A stretch of DNA of 64,000 bases from Acridotheres tristis (GCA_037013685.1 CM072897.1:20348143-20412142), one strand, 5' to 3'; numbered from the stretch's first letter, positions 49,076-63,400 are shown. Notes: a model not told the origin generated them from the sequence alone. A program made the numbers and translations.

Positions 49076-52000
49076 CTACTCTCGATGGACCAGCACAAAT
49101 AAACCCAGTAAAAAGAGGACTGCATACTGGAAGAGAGAGAAGAGAAGACACAGGAGTGCACACTGCACATCTACAGCAGCAAACATAGAGGGCACAGGGT
49201 TCTGCCTGTGTTCTCGTGAAGGAATTATAGCTGGGGTGGAAAAATCAGGCAGGAAATAGAAGAGCTCTTACCTTGAATTTTGGATAATCGTTCATTAAGA
49301 TTGTCACTATTCCAATATAGGGCACAAATCTACAAGAATAAAGGTTTTCTTAAAACAAACACGATTCCAGGGTGCAGAAGGAGAGCCACGCAAGCATCCC
49401 GAGGGCTGCAGTCAATGGGCTGGTGACTTCTTCCTCCCTGTGGCAGAGGGGCTGAGAGACAACCAGCCCCAGAGTGTGTTTCAGCCTATGCCTGGTCCAG
49501 ATATCACTTGCCTCCAAATGCTGAGCCTCCCAGGACAAATCTGATGACAATTCCCATCAAGTCTGAGCTCACGTTACCCTTACATCTATGTCCATCCAGC
49601 ATCAACATCCAGGATGCAGCTCACAACTTGATGCCTTTGCCTAAGCCAAACTAAGAACTGAACTCTTCACGCTCTCAGGCAGGTTACAAAACCCAGCTGG
49701 GATAGTTCAACACAAGGGGAGATTTACCAGATGGCTTTTGGGGACAGCAGTGTGAAAAGCCCCATCATTTTCAACTGCACTTACCCTCTTGCTCGTCCTA
49801 CTACGTCCTTCTTCTCCAGCCAGTGCTGCCCCTGTTTGTAGAGCCCTCTGTCATCCACAGCATTGTTGTCTCCCTTTGTCAGAAATTTGATGTCTCCATT
49901 TTGCCTGGTAAAGACAAGACAGTCAGGTAAGGCAGGTCAGAAACTTGTTAAAAGCTGTTCTACAACAAGCATGGAGAGACCAACACAAGGGTACTAGAAG
50001 CAACCATGTCCTACAATTAAAGAAGTATAAAAGAGGGAAACTCTGTCAAATGCAGCAGAAAGCAGATGGTTTGGAAAAAACTGTCACGGGAAGAATGAAT
50101 TCTGGCCCCAGCCAAGCTTTCCAGCAGAGTTTCAGAAGAGAACCAGCAGGACAAGCCATTTCTAGTACAGGTGCAGCTATTGCCTCTTGGCTTTTGACCC
50201 GTATTGTGTTGATGCTTCTCTTGCTTCACACAAATCTTGTATTCTGGTCTCCCTGCCACCACACAAAAGGAGAGGTTGGGATTGAAGCACACAGCTCTAC
50301 TCAGCAGTGGGCAGAAGCAAGCTGAAACTTAGAACTGATTAGGAAAAGCAGACAGAAAAAAAACCAAATAATACCATGAAGACACTGCATGAACTCACGA
50401 TGTGCCTACATCTGGAATGCTCTGGGCAGTGCTGAGCCCCCCAGACCCCTTTCTGCAATGGAGAGAAGAAGTGGCAAAGGTTGAAAAATGGTTAACAAAG
50501 TCTGAAACCACTTCCATACAAGAAGCTACAGACCAGGACTCTCCAGCCTGGAAATGACAGAACTGATATGAGATACGACATAGTCCACCACAAATGACAT
50601 GAACAATCAAATAGCTTTTCACTGTCTCTTCCAATGCAAGAGCCAGAGGGTATCAAAAGGAGCTCAGAAGTAATGGGTTAAAACCAGGCAGAGAAGATGA
50701 TATGCAGAAATAGCCACAGCGCAAACTAAACCATTTATCTCTGCAAGGTATTTTGGTTTGCAAAAAATTATATTGGCTCAAAAATTGATCCAATGCTCCA
50801 CATAAAAGAGGAACTTAGGCTATTCATAAAGAACTAGGACTTTGTGCTTGAAATTGTAACCTGCAGAAAGCAGGAAAATTATCACTACATACTCTGTCTA
50901 GTCTTTAATTAATCCTGAGGTGAATTAGCTTGCCAGAAATGGGATCATGGAGCAGATGAATCTTTCCTTTAACCAGGGAAAAGCTTTATAGATTCTTTCT
51001 CAGCCATTCCTGTTCAAATGCTGGACAGCAGCCCGTGGCACTTCTCAGGGATTTGTCATTGTCACCTTCCTGTGGCACCTGCAGGCAGGTGCTGAGCGGG
51101 AGCGTCCTCAGTGTTTGAATCTCAGCTCTCACAGAAATGACAGATGGAATGCAGAAAAGGAAAGCAGGCAGTTCTTTGGAGCTCAGGCTGTTTTCATTAT
51201 GCCTGAACACCCACAGGTTCCTTGACAGGAGAAGCTTAGAAAGGAAAAAGGGAAAAAACACACAGCTTTCTCCAAAGCACATCTGGCTTGTGCGGGAGCA
51301 ACAAACATTCCGGGAGCTTAAGAGACACACTGTCTGGGAAAAGATAAAGATCCCCAAAGGTGCAGATAATGTCATTTAGATCTGAAGAGTGATGATGTAG
51401 GAGTGCAGCACCTTATTGAGCAGAGTCAATGCTCTGTCACGACGTGGTGTGAGAAGCCCAGAGTGCACTTATCTGTTGTCTGAAGTGAGTGAAAACTGGT
51501 CTGGCTGTCCTGCTCCAAAACCACTAAGTAAATTTTGACTGCAGACTCTGTGTTAGTAATAAAGAACGAATTCAATTTTGGGGTGAAACAAGAAGAAAAG
51601 GCCAGCAAGTAACACACATTTTCTCACTGACACAATATTGATGTGAAACTGGGCCCTGAGTTGCCCCAAAATCATAGAGAACACTGTTTCTGTTTTCCTG
51701 CATTTAGACACGCCTGTCAACATTTGCAGAGACTTTTCACTTCCAAACTGGCACTAGAAAATTATTCTTTAAGTAGTGAAAGAAGCAACTGACACCCAAA
51801 TCCTGCCTTCAGCTCCCAGGTTCAGGTCACAGTATGGGTTTTTCAGTTTATCTCTCCTAATAAAAAGATTAGGTTTGTGTTTGGTTGTTTCAGTTAAATG
51901 AAACCTAAAATACTGCAGAATGGTTTCACCTTCCCAGAAGTGGCATTGTGGCCCTGTTTCATTTAAACAAAAAATAGTGCTGGATACCTTAATATCGAGA

Positions 52001-55000
52001 GAGAGAGCCAGGCAAAAAAAGAAGGGTAGGCAACATCTGGACAGGAAATGCTGCACAGAACAGGGGAGGAGAAAAACTGCATTTCACTTAAAGAGTTCCC
52101 ACAACATCACAAAAAATGTTCATGCAACATTAGGTGTCAAATTCAGCCCATAAACTGACCTTATTTTAAATCAGTGGTATCAAAGAACACCACTTTGAAA
52201 ACTGACACTGTTCAAAGTTCTGGGTACAGAGTAAATCTGAACAGCAAAGAACGTGCTTTGCCTACTGGGACAAGCATTGTTTCGTTACCTCAGAGGCAGG
52301 ATTCCAGCTGTGTATTTATGTGCACAAGGCTGGTCATCCTTGCGTAGGACCGGAAAACTGGTCTGAATATTCTAACACCTTTGGGAAAGGGACCAAAGGG
52401 ACCCTCTCCAGCCCATTGACATCTCAACTAGAGGAATCCTCAGATGTCACCTGGTACAGCTCCAGCTCACACCAGAAAACATTTACTCAGCAGAAACAGA
52501 TGCTGAGACCCCAACTAGCTGCTGCCTCTCAGAGATGCCTTGAACGATTCAGTTCAAGATTCAGTTTTCACTCAAACAACTCACACCACTGGCTTGTACC
52601 CCCACAGACTGGCCTCGAGGGGCCACAGTTCCATCCAGCAAAACAGGAAAACTCATGAATGCAGTGGAAGCCTTGGTTGGAAAACTAAGCCCTTTGCAGC
52701 CATGAAACCAATGCCTGTTCCGTTCCTTCAGACACACAGCTTCCCCAGTGCTGAGAGTGAACAGTACACAAAGACTGAGGATAACAACACAACCTTCTAG
52801 AGAGACGAAAGGCCCAGAGTCTGCATGACAGCAAAGACCAGGACCATAGAGACAAGCTCTAAAATAGCACACGCTACACACAAAATATCTTTCTGCCACA
52901 GCTATGCCCCACTAACAAGAATCACTTCACATATAAAGGAAGCCACGCTACAGCAGACAGCACAGCAGCTCGGGACAGAGAGGATGGCACAGGAGACAGT
53001 AAGTGGTGTCAGCCTTCCAGTGCCTAAAGGGGCTCCAAGAGAGATGGAGAGGGACTTCAAACAAGGGCCCTAAACATGACAGGGGCAAGGGTTAGATGGG
53101 ATAAAAGGATTAAACTCTTCCCTGTGAGGGTGGAGAGGCCCTGGCACAGGCTGCTTAGAGAAGCTGCAGCTGCCCCTGGATCCCTGGAAGTGTCCAAGGC
53201 CAGGCTGGACAGGGCTTGGAGCAACCTGGGGTAGTGACAGCTGTCCCTGCCCATGGCAGGGGGTGGAATGAGACCGGCTTTAAGGTCCCTTCCAACCCTA
53301 ACAATTCCATGATTCTATAGTTTGGAGTGCCCAGGGCACTGGCACAGACTCTCAGCTTGTACCTTCTGATGGATGATCATTACAAGTAAACCAAGTAGGA
53401 CAGATTTTGTCTGTCTGAAACTTCTGTGTTACTTCCTATAGTAGCTGGATATTTATGATTGACATCCCATCCACTTATTTACCCAGGGAGATGAAGAATA
53501 TCAGTTAGGGAAACATCAGCAGTAGAACCCTCAGATTCCTAACATACTTTTCATGGATTTTCAGGACACGATGGACTATAGGAATTTCCCTTCCTTCTAT
53601 CCTAAAGACGACTATTTCTCCCACTCTGATTGGATCTTCAATTCGGTTCGTGAGGAACAGGAGATCTCCTCTGTGGAAAGCAGGCTCCATACTCCCACTG
53701 AAAAAGAGGAGAGAAACAACTGAACAATATTTAAACACTCAGTACCAGGTTTTGGAGTTCATGGCCCTTTAAGAAAAATCTCACAAGAACCTGAAGAGAA
53801 AGAGATGCTGTGGATATCCCATTTCTGGAAGTGTTCAAGACCAAGCTGAAACCTTGATGAAGAGCTTCTGAGAAAGCCACCTTGGAGACTGGGCAAGTGT
53901 GCAACCTCTATTACAATCACGATTTCAGTCATCATATTGCCAGTAGTTTGGATATGTTGGGAAAAGAGCACTGCCAGTACCTGGTGTTACAAGCACATCC
54001 AAAGGGAAAAGCTTTTTTAATAAGCAAAAAGCTGATGACAAACACTATCTTTTGATTTCTGAGCTCACCACTGGCAGGGCAATGCTGGTAGCTCTGTAAT
54101 GATGGGAAACTTTTTTTTTTTTAAACTTATTTTTTAGAGATAGATAGATTATCCTCAGGAACAAAGCACTGAAAGCATCAGGCTCTTGCATTCCCATCTG
54201 AAATAGACAAAGGGAATTGCCAAAAATTTGTTACTGTGACTCATTACCACGACTCAAGCTATTTTTCTTCTGTCTTGTAAATGCCAATTGTTACCAACTA
54301 CTTATCCTTCCTAATTCCACATAAATAATGCAAAACAGAACAATGAACTTTAAGTACCACGTGCATTTGTGTTTTGTATTTTATCTTCACAGTGTACAGC
54401 AGATGCAGTTCAGAACAGTAGATCACATCACTCACGGCGCCTGTCTTGCTCAGTGGGAGGAGCAGTGGGAAGCATCTGTCCTATACTTCACATAAGGAGG
54501 GAGTTCTGGTAAATGGCACTTGGTCATGGCATTACAGCATTTCTACATCATGAACATCGACACAAAAACACAAAGAAAAGGTCAATGTGGCCATAGAGCA
54601 GGTACAATATTCATGCCAGCATCCAATGGCAGCCCAGGGAGCTTGTCCCAGGCAGCAGAAGGGTGAGAGAAACACTAGTGGCACCCACTGCATGTCACTA
54701 CTGTGAGGACAATGTGTGACACCCAAAACCTACAGTGACAGTGACAACCTGTAAGCTCAGGACCACCTCTGTAATGGACATTCACTGAATCATTGCAGAT
54801 GGGTTGGACTAGACCTTAAAGATCATCCCATTCTACCCCCTGCCATGGGCAGGGATACCTTCCACTAGGCCAGGGTGCTCCAAGCCCTGGTTCAACATGG
54901 CCGGGAACACTTTTAGGAAAGGAACAGCCACAGCTTCTCGGTGCAGTCTGTGCCCGGGCCTCGTTGCCCTCACAGGGAAGGATTTCTTCATACTAACCTA

Positions 55001-55586
55001 TGTAACCCTGCCCTCTGGCAGTAGGAAACGGGACACCCCATTGTCTCGTCACTACCTACCCGGGTAAAAAGTCCCTCTCCTTCTTTTTTACCAGCCCTCT
55101 ACCAGGCTGACAGAGCGAGGTTAGATGCTCTTTATACCCACTCCCTCTTCCCTCGCTATTGCTGAGCCCGGATTCTTAAGGAGCTTCTCGCCCCCTGGGG
55201 CTGTGGCAAGAGCCTCCGTCTGACCCATCCCTGTGGGGATCTCCCTCGGGGGGCCTGACGATTCCCCCGCCCGGTGAAACTACCTGCGAGTTTATGCCCC
55301 CGCATTCCGAAACTGACCTCAGTACCACCACGATGGGACTCTCGCTGCCCGTCACCACCATAAGCCCCTTCCAGATCATGAGGGCGGAGGACACGATCAT
55401 GCCGAAGTTCAGCACCTGGTAGTACAGCTGGGGAGGAAGGGGGTCGGTCAGGCCCTGCCACCAGCGCACGGCAAGGCGGACCGGCCCTGTCCGCCCGCTC
55501 GGCTTTCCCCCCGGCCCCCTTGGCCCCTTCGGCACCTGCCGCTTGTTCATGCGCCGCACATCGTCCAGAAAGTCCAGCGACAGCAT
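49076..55586 (-). CDS. SEC11A: Signal peptidase complex catalytic subunit SEC11A
   Basis: SEC11A is the serine protease of the ER signal peptidase complex, which removes signal peptides from secretory and membrane proteins as they enter the ER. Six coding exons on the minus strand (55536-55586, 55318-55427, 53548-53697, 49785-49904, 49272-49329, 49076-49126) join in phase to 540 bp and 179 residues, the length of human SEC11A. The start [17 protein letters not shown] is that of SEC11A and not SEC11C. A single membrane anchor spans about residues 20-40. Catalytic Ser56 lies in SGSMEP, His96 in VHRV and Asp122 in DDRGLY, the known Ser-His-Asp arrangement of the eukaryotic enzyme. The C-terminus ends FVLVHRE. 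No break or odd residue was noticed, so the gene looks intact and strongly conserved. Confidence 0.97.
49905..53547 (-). other. SEC11A intron 3
   Basis: This 3.6 kb intron is AT-leaning and contains a CR1 copy near its 5' end (53010-53322). No other feature was recognised. Confidence 0.5.
53010..53322 (+). repeat. CR1 LINE fragment, 3' part
   Basis: CR1 text (GGGGCTCCAAGAGAGATGGA, GGCTGGACAGGGCTTGGAGC) is followed by the CAATTCCATGATTCTATAG tail, in SEC11A intron 3 and antisense to the gene. Confidence 0.88.
54780..55095 (-). repeat. CR1 LINE fragment (antisense on plus strand)
   Basis: A reversed CR1 tail (GATGGGTTGGACTAGACCTT, CCCCTGCCATGGGCAGGGAT) continues through CCCTGCCCTCTGGCAGTAGG. 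It lies in SEC11A intron 2, in the same orientation as the gene. Confidence 0.87.
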
Positions 55587-55760
55587 CGCCGCCACCACCG
55601 CCGCCACCGCCCGCGCAGCCCCACTTCCGCTTCCGCCTGCGCGGTCACGTCACCGCCGCTTCCGCCCCGCGCGTGCAGGCGAGGGGGCCCCGGAGCACTC
55701 GTCCGTGGAGCCGGAAGGGGGGCCGCGGCTTATCTGCACCGGGAGAGCACCCCCATGCAC
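55340..55760. promoter_or_regulatory. SEC11A: CpG island and promoter of SEC11A
   Basis: The CG-dense segment spans exons 1-2 and the upstream flank. Just upstream of the ATG, 55621-55665 holds three CTTCCG ETS-type cores and TCACGTCA at 55645-55652. On the minus strand this reads TGACGTGA, a CRE/ATF6/XBP1-like core. No TATA box was seen, typical of a housekeeping promoter. Confidence 0.65.
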
Positions 55761-55774
55761 CCGACACCCGCATC

Positions 55775-56115
55775 CAGCCTCCCACAATCAACAAAACACC
55801 CACCCAACTGAAACACCACATCCAAGCGATGCCCCACTCTATCAAAAGCTATCCAACCAATGCCCACTTCCATCCATGCCTCTTCCAATCAGTCCCATCC
55901 AGCCAACACCCATTGAACCAAACCCCTATTCAACACCTGACACCCACCAACCTGACACCCCTTACACTTCACATCCCATTCAGCCAACATCTCATCTAAT
56001 CTACACCCCCATATGACTCCTCACCCAACCAACCCCAACACACTGCATCCAACCAATACCCCACATCCAACCTTTACTCATCCAAACAGCACACCATCCA
56101 ACATCCAGGCAGCTC
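55775..56115. repeat. C/A-rich degenerate CATCCAACC-type tract
   Basis: The plus strand is dominated by variants of CCAACC, CATCCAACCAA and CCCATCCAGCC with few G. It looks like a decayed minisatellite. It lies between the ZNF592 3' end and the SEC11A promoter and is G/T-rich on the coding strand of both genes. Confidence 0.6.
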
Positions 56116-57411
56116 CAATGGGCCATATCCAAGCATCGCGACACCAGATGGTGATGAGCCCAAGCAAGGAGATAAATAGTTCTTAAATTATTTAAACATC
56201 GTCAGAGTAAACAATAACAAGCAGAGTTCTGGCTCAACAGAATGAAAAAAAATAATAGTATAGAAGGTAATTGTATTACACAAAGCATGGGTGTGACAAG
56301 GAATGAGGGAGGAAAGAGAGAGTCAATGTGACTACACGGAAAGAAACATCTCCTAAAGGTCAGGTAATGCTGAGCCACAGCAGGAGAGGAGTTATGGAGC
56401 TGCTGATTGAGTGTCAGCCCCTGCTGTGCTGTGGGACGGTGGCTCCCACTGGTTCCAACACCTCTGTGAGCTGTGCTCTGCTCCTCTCCCCTTCAAAATG
56501 AGCTGTCATGGAGCCCTGGCACTTGGGATATATCGCAAGCTCTGGAATAGTTTCATTCCAGTTGATCCCACTGACTGGGATGTTATTCCCTTCTGGTGAT
56601 GGTGCCAATCTGAGCTCCCCACTGGGATGAACCACTGAGCACTGGGCCTGGCACCACCCACCCCAGGATGGCTTCCAGCAGTGCAACTCCACAAACGGCC
56701 AACATGTCCCCAAGTGGACCAGGCCCTCCTAAACACTGTACTCACCAGGGAGGACTGGGACTACAAATTCCTCTTTCAAGGATGATTCAGGTCCAAGATA
56801 TTTCATTAAACTGTGTTTTGGAAAAGAATGTTGTTATTTGGGCAACTAAAGAATAATCAGCACAACTTACAGCTCGAACCCATCCTGTGTAACACAGATC
56901 CCAGACTGGGCAATATGGTCCTGACAAACGCAGTTGCCTGAGTCAGTGTTATGAGTTAAAATGAGTAACACAAAGGCAGGATGGGGAGAGAAAAAAGAAG
57001 CCATAAATAGAAGGAGAAAGAAAGGGAGATTGGGAAGCCAAGGCTGGGGCTCTGGGCAGAGGCTGAGGCGGTGCACACTCAAAGGAGGAGAGCTTGTCTG
57101 AAGGAAACTGCAGCTGAAAAGTGCTCCTGGATCCTCAGGAGTTGGCCAAGCCCCACTGAGGATTCTGGCTCTGCTTTCCCTTTTTACCTCTCTGGGCTGG
57201 CAGGGAGTTAGTGCTTAGGATGCAATGGCAGGGTTGGTTTTGGGTTTTTTCTGTTTTAAACTTCCCTTACAAATAGGAGTTAACGGAAAGCAACATCCAT
57301 CCCAAGAAATCAACAGATTATTTCAAAGATTTGCCCCGTCCCCACCCTATATTTTAAGTAGAAACCCTCCAACAAAAAAAGCCCGATCAACCAAAAGGGC
57401 TTTTTTTGCTT
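56116..57411 (-). other. ZNF592 3' flank / probable 3'UTR
   Basis: Sequence downstream of the ZNF592 stop. I found no clear AATAAA on the minus strand, so the 3' end is undetermined. Confidence 0.4.
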
Positions 57412-60400
57412 TTAAGTCTTAAGTGACTTTGAATGATGGTTCTGTGAGGTGCTGTTGGGGCCTTCTGCGCCACACGTCTGATTGTGCTCACAAAGAGATG
57501 AGTCACTTTTGCACTCTTTGTATTTGTTGTCCTCTTCCACTGTAGTGTACAACTCGCCATTGTAGTCCTCATGTCCATTCTTACCCATCTCTGTTTGTAA
57601 CTTCTGTCTTTCATCTTCCTCCTCCTCCTCTTCTTCTTCCTCATCCTCCTCATCTTTGACTTTATGAACAATGAAAAGGTGTCTGTTCAGAGAGATGTGA
57701 GAGGTGTAGCACAGGCCACAGAACGAGCACTGGAAGGTGGAGCTGTCGGTCTTGTGCCGAGGTATGTGTTCCTGGAACTCAGTCTGGACGTCCGTCGCAA
57801 AGCTGCACTTAGCACATTTCCAGGGGGCTTTCAGTTTTTTGGCTGGTGGCACATCCAAACCTGCAGTGCTCTCTGCCTGACCCAGCTCATCCAGTGCCAT
57901 CCTCTTGGGAGATTTTGCCTTAAAAAAATAGGATTAAACAGTTACTTTATCATTTGAACCAATGGAAGAGTAAGTACTAAAATCCACATGCATGTCTGAA
58001 GATGCCTGAGGGTGAAGTGATGCCTAGGGATTCCTGGGGCATTCCCTTCCCTACCCATACCAAATACCTCACCAGGCAGGCTTTCAACTGCTGCCCTGTG
58101 ATCTGAGATGGGAACGCTAGGAGGCTGGCTGGCCAGAAACATGATGGGGAAATAGTTTAGAATCAAGGAATCATGAAATGGTTTGGGTTGGAAGGGACTT
58201 TAAAGCTCATCCAGTTCCACCCCTTGCCATGGGCAGGGACACCTCCCACTAGACCAGGTTGCTCCAAGCCATGTCCAGCCTAGCCTTGGACACTTCCAGA
58301 GATGGGGCAGCCATGAACTCTCAAGGTAAAAATTTGGTTTGGTGTAGGAACAACTTAGACTTTGGTGTGGGAAGGAGGAGCCCACAGAAGAGGGCCAGCT
58401 GAGGGACACAGAGGTGGTCATTAGCCCAGACAATGCTCCTCAGATTTAACTCTGAACATTCTCCCCTCCACTCAGATTTTGTCTTAGTGGCATCTCTCAG
58501 TAACTTATCTCCTCTATCTTAGAATCCTGCAGCTTTTTCTCCCGTGAGGATGACTCATTTAAGTATGCCCCTGCAGTGATATGCAAAATGTGTATTTTTA
58601 AAATAAATGGAGCAAAGAAGCCCAAGCAGACAACCCTCCACTCCAAACCAATCCAAAACAAAATCAGTTATATTTGCTATACAAAATCACACATTCCTAC
58701 TTTAAAAAAATGCAGTTCTCAGAGGTAACGGATCTAGCAAGTATTTTGAAACAGAAAATAAATCTTTTATAACTAGTAGAAAAAATAAGGGAGAAAGAAG
58801 AAAAATGTGCCATGCTCACGGACAAGGTACCAGGGAAAACAAGGGAAATAACAAACTTAAATTACAAAACAGACTGAATAAATGCCAGTAAAACACAGCA
58901 AGAAAATCTTGAGAAATGCAAGATGCATATTCACGTTGTCCTGTTGCAGCTCAGCTGCGCTCGCAATGCTGGCCCTGACCCTACCAGAGTGAAAAAGGCT
59001 GGATGGAATTCAGTGAGGGAAGGAAATCTACCCTATGGATGGGAGGGTTTGACTAGCACGAGGCCACAGCTTGATGTAACACCCAAATTAACAGCTACTC
59101 GCCAAGTACATTTAATTGCACATTTAATTTTCCATGAAAATAGGTATCAGTTACTTCTGCTCTGTCTCTCTCTGGAGCTTTTGCTTTGGCCATCTGGGAT
59201 AAGTCTGGGTTTTTGATGCCGTGCATGAGGCTGATGTGGTTCTCCAGCATGAATGGTTGAGGAAATGTCTGATTTTCATCTGTACAGTACCTTGGAAACA
59301 AAAAAAGGAAGACAATTTATTAGAGGATATGGCCTTTGTATTGTGCCAAATAGGTGTCATTAGAGACAGACTCTGGTGAGTAATTTAGATTAGATTAGAC
59401 CATTAGATTACCAAAATACACAGCAAAGCATCATTTTAATAATAAAACATTACTCTGAGAGAAATCTAGAACAGTTTGGAGTTTGCCACAGTGGTCGTGA
59501 ATGAGAGTAAGGCATGTCTTCTTAACAGTGCTAAATAAATATAGGGACTAGTGCAGATCAGGTACCCTGTGACAAGTGCCAAAGAGGATAAATTATCAGG
59601 ATGGAAAATATATGGAAGAACAACAAAAACGGACTCTGAGATGAGAGAACTACACAGAGAGAGCTGGTGACTCTTGTGTCACCTAGGAGACCTGTGGCAC
59701 AACCCAGTCCTGCAACCAGCACTCTCAAGTAACATGGAAAGCCAGCATTACATCCACCAGGCTGTACCACAGCACAGTGATAACACTTAAAATTCTCACC
59801 AAACTGCTGAAATTCCAACTTTTATACCAACAATCTAGGCAGAAACACTCATGAACATGTCACTTACATGTAACTCTTCATGTTCGAACCTGACAGGACA
59901 CCAGAGCTGCTACAGAGCTGGCTGACATCTCAAAAAAGAGCTGTGAAGGGGATGTGTTGTCTGTACCTTCGCTCCTGGATGACTGAGATCTCCTGGACTA
60001 AGTGCCAGCCTTTGCAGACATAAACCAGCCCCCCAGAAGTGCACAGAGGGCTCTGTTAGCAGTTGAGAAATTGAGAAAGCCAAAACTGAGTATCCATGCT
60101 GTTCTGGTGCTTGCCAGCACAACACGGTGAAGGTCACATGGACCTGAGCAAGGACAAGTGACACCAGAGTCCCCTGAAGTGCCCTAATTGTATCTGAGAC
60201 CGAGGCAGCATGGGATTAAGGGCAACAGAGAGGAGCTAAAGTGTCTCTGGGTAACAAAGACATCTTCTAAAAAGACAGAATAAGATTCCTACTGATCTTC
60301 CAGTAACTAGAGGGAAATTAAGCAACAGTCAGCAATGATGTGAAAACGCAGACATGCTCATTGAACACTTCTGGATGTTAACAGGAATTGCTCAGAGGAT

Positions 60401-63400
60401 AAATCAATATTTAATGATGATGGAATTTTTCTTCTTTGTGGAAGAAAGCTGAGACGTTATTAAGTGGTATTTATCAAAAACAAACGTTGAAATTCAAGTG
60501 TTTCAGACACTTTGCACTTAAGACTTGGAAAAGAAGAGTAAGATCTTATAACAATAACCAAGTGAATTATGAAAGAAAATACGCAATACATCTCAATATT
60601 TTGCAATTTGCCCTAATTTAGAATTCTTTTCATGTGAGCAGGGAAAGATGCTTGTCTAACCTGAATTACTCCAGTGACAAGCACGGCAGGAAGGTGTTCA
60701 AGTAAATCCTTCATCACTGATTTCTCCCTACAAATTTATCCAAAGCCAGAGACCTAAGCAGGGCAGAGGGAGAAAGGGGAAATCACAGCTGGAAATGTTA
60801 GAAGCCAGAGGAAGGTCACCTACAAGCAAGCATGTTAGATCAGATCCATGACAGATTTTATTCACGTTTCAAATGGAAACCCAGGAGAAGAGGGTGACAT
60901 AAAGCTAAGGAATCACAACCCCTGAAGAGACTAAGTGGTGAGAGTGATACTAAATGCCAAACAAGAAGAAGGAAAAGAGACACCAGAACCAGAAGAAATG
61001 AGGAGCAGTGGACATGTGATGCCTCACAGAGTTCTGAAAAGAGTCAAGGAGGAATTCAGAGACTGGAGGGTAAGATTTTTAGAGCAGCGCCCTACAATCT
61101 AAGAGGGATCAAATGGAAGACAGCACAAGAGACCTCAGATCCAAACAAAGAGCAGCTCTTGGAGATGCTGGGACAGCATTTAAAGGAAGATGTTTCATTT
61201 GCATAGTGCTGTGATTTCAGTGAGTCTGCCACTACAATAATTGAAGAGAGCACAACTGCTGTCTAATTAAAACTTCATCAACAGATTTTGAGAAAGAACA
61301 ACTATAAGATGGAGAATTAAATGCAACCACAATTTCCTTGGATTGCTAGCTGTGTTTCCTCTGCTAGCATAATCATTGCTCCTTGGGTGAACCAGTGGAT
61401 CTGCAGCTGTGTGTTCTGAAAAGAAACAAGGTAATGCACAGCAGGCTGGCATATCCTAGGCTGTCAGGAATTTCTGCACAAATCCTTCTTCCCAGTAACA
61501 TCTTATGCTCATTTTGATCCTGAAACATTCCACTTGAAAAACAATTGATCCAGAGAGAACAGATTTACACAGATCAGGTGAGCATTACACCCAATACCAT
61601 CACCCACAAACATAAAGCTGAATGAAACACAATAGGAGCCAGTATTTAATTTCCTCCAGAGGTTCCAAGTCAGAGGAGTTACAAGAAATTGAAAGTTTAG
61701 AAGTCCTGGATGAAAAAATGTCTCAGGAATGTATTCCAATTGGTAATGCCTATGCTGTATCCATTTACTAAAAGCTGTTGTGGCTCACTAGATAGGTCCA
61801 AAGAGTACTTGAGGAATGTACTTGTACTCTTCAGATGAGGTTTTAGCAACTTGGGTGCAGTGAAGTGACAATACAGGTCAGAAATGCTTGCATTAAACCA
61901 AAATTTTAGATAAATTGGAAAAATCCCCCAACCTACATCACTGTAAACTTCTTTTCCAACCCAAATGTGCTTTAATCCTGTTTCAAAAGGATGTGTCTGA
62001 ATGAGACAGGAAGGAATTATGCATGGTCACTCAGCATTCAACTTTCTCTGCAGTATTACAGATGTAGATTCTTAAGCACTGGGCTTTGTTCTGAACTGAA
62101 ATTGCATCCACAGTTAAGTATGTTGACCAGGAATGATTTTTATTCACCACTATTTCCATAACTTGTCTGAAGTCTCCAGATCCATCTTCCAACTTTGAGG
62201 TGTGACTTCCCAAGCAATTCCAGCAAGATTAATTCTCTATTGCCCTGTAGCCTGTGCAGTTAGTTCTGCCCTTCTAAAGCAGTGGCAAGATCTGGTTCAG
62301 TTATTAGGATTTTACATACCTTTTCCACCCAAGGAGAAGGCACAAGAATGATGCATGATCACACCAATCACAAAGCAGTGAAAGACTGGCCCAATATTTT
62401 ATTGGCTATTTCACAATGAAGCAAAATGTAAATCTCATTTATCACCTGCAGATATCAAATCACACCTTCCCTTACGTTTCCAAAAGACATTCACTGTGTG
62501 GTCAAAAGCAAGGTCTTATTTTAACCGCTAAGTCTCCCGTGTTTAACACATCTTCTCCTCACTTTCCTTCAGTACCTTACAGTCTGGAGCAGACAGGAGC
62601 AGCAGACATGAGTTATTACAACTTCCAAACTTGAAGGATTAGACTGCTGCTGAAAAGCAGTTTGCAAAGTGGCGTTGGGCACGTACCAGCAAGTGTAGAC
62701 TTTCTTTGCTGTGTCATGGTTATTGCGGATGTGTCTGCGCAGGCTGTTGGAGGCGTTGAACGAGCGCTCACACTGGCGACAGGGGTATCTCTTCATGGAC
62801 TGGTAGGAAAAGACAAACAGCTTTGAACAGCAGGGACATGGAAGGCACTGACTGGATTCTCATTCCATGCTCTTCACCTGGACATTACCTCTCAGATGCA
62901 AAAATTCCCATACATAATATGTAATTCTGCTGATAGAAATCACTGAGATTTTGAGATCTCACTTAGATTCAGCCCAACAGTTGGATAATACCGGTACTGA
63001 TCTTATAAAACCAGGACTACTTAAAGCACATGCTTGATTTTATTGATGTTTTAATTAGGAATTATGCTTCTCCTGTGGGTTCATTTCTCTACTGGACCCC
63101 ATGCAGAATTCACTCAGTGGAAGGTTCTTTCAGCCCCAGAAGGCAGCAGGACCTGAGTTAAGTACAAGTTCACTTATCCTTCTCGCTCCTCGTAATTCAG
63201 CACAGGGCAAGATGCTAAAAAGCATCACACAGGCCCTTCTGTAATCCATGTATGATATCCACATCCCTCTAAGAAAGTCTGTCCTGTAACCAGCCTCCTC
63301 CAAAATTTTCCTGCAGCCCTTTATGTAACCTGCATGCACATTCCAGTTAAAATCTTAGACTTGTTTAATGAATACATATGTGTATTAAACTGAAATATTT

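Noticed and set aside
55520..56016. Long plus-strand ORFs across the SEC11A first exon
   Set aside because: They are antisense to SEC11A exon 1 and continue through the G-poor CCAACC tract, where stop codons are rare by composition.
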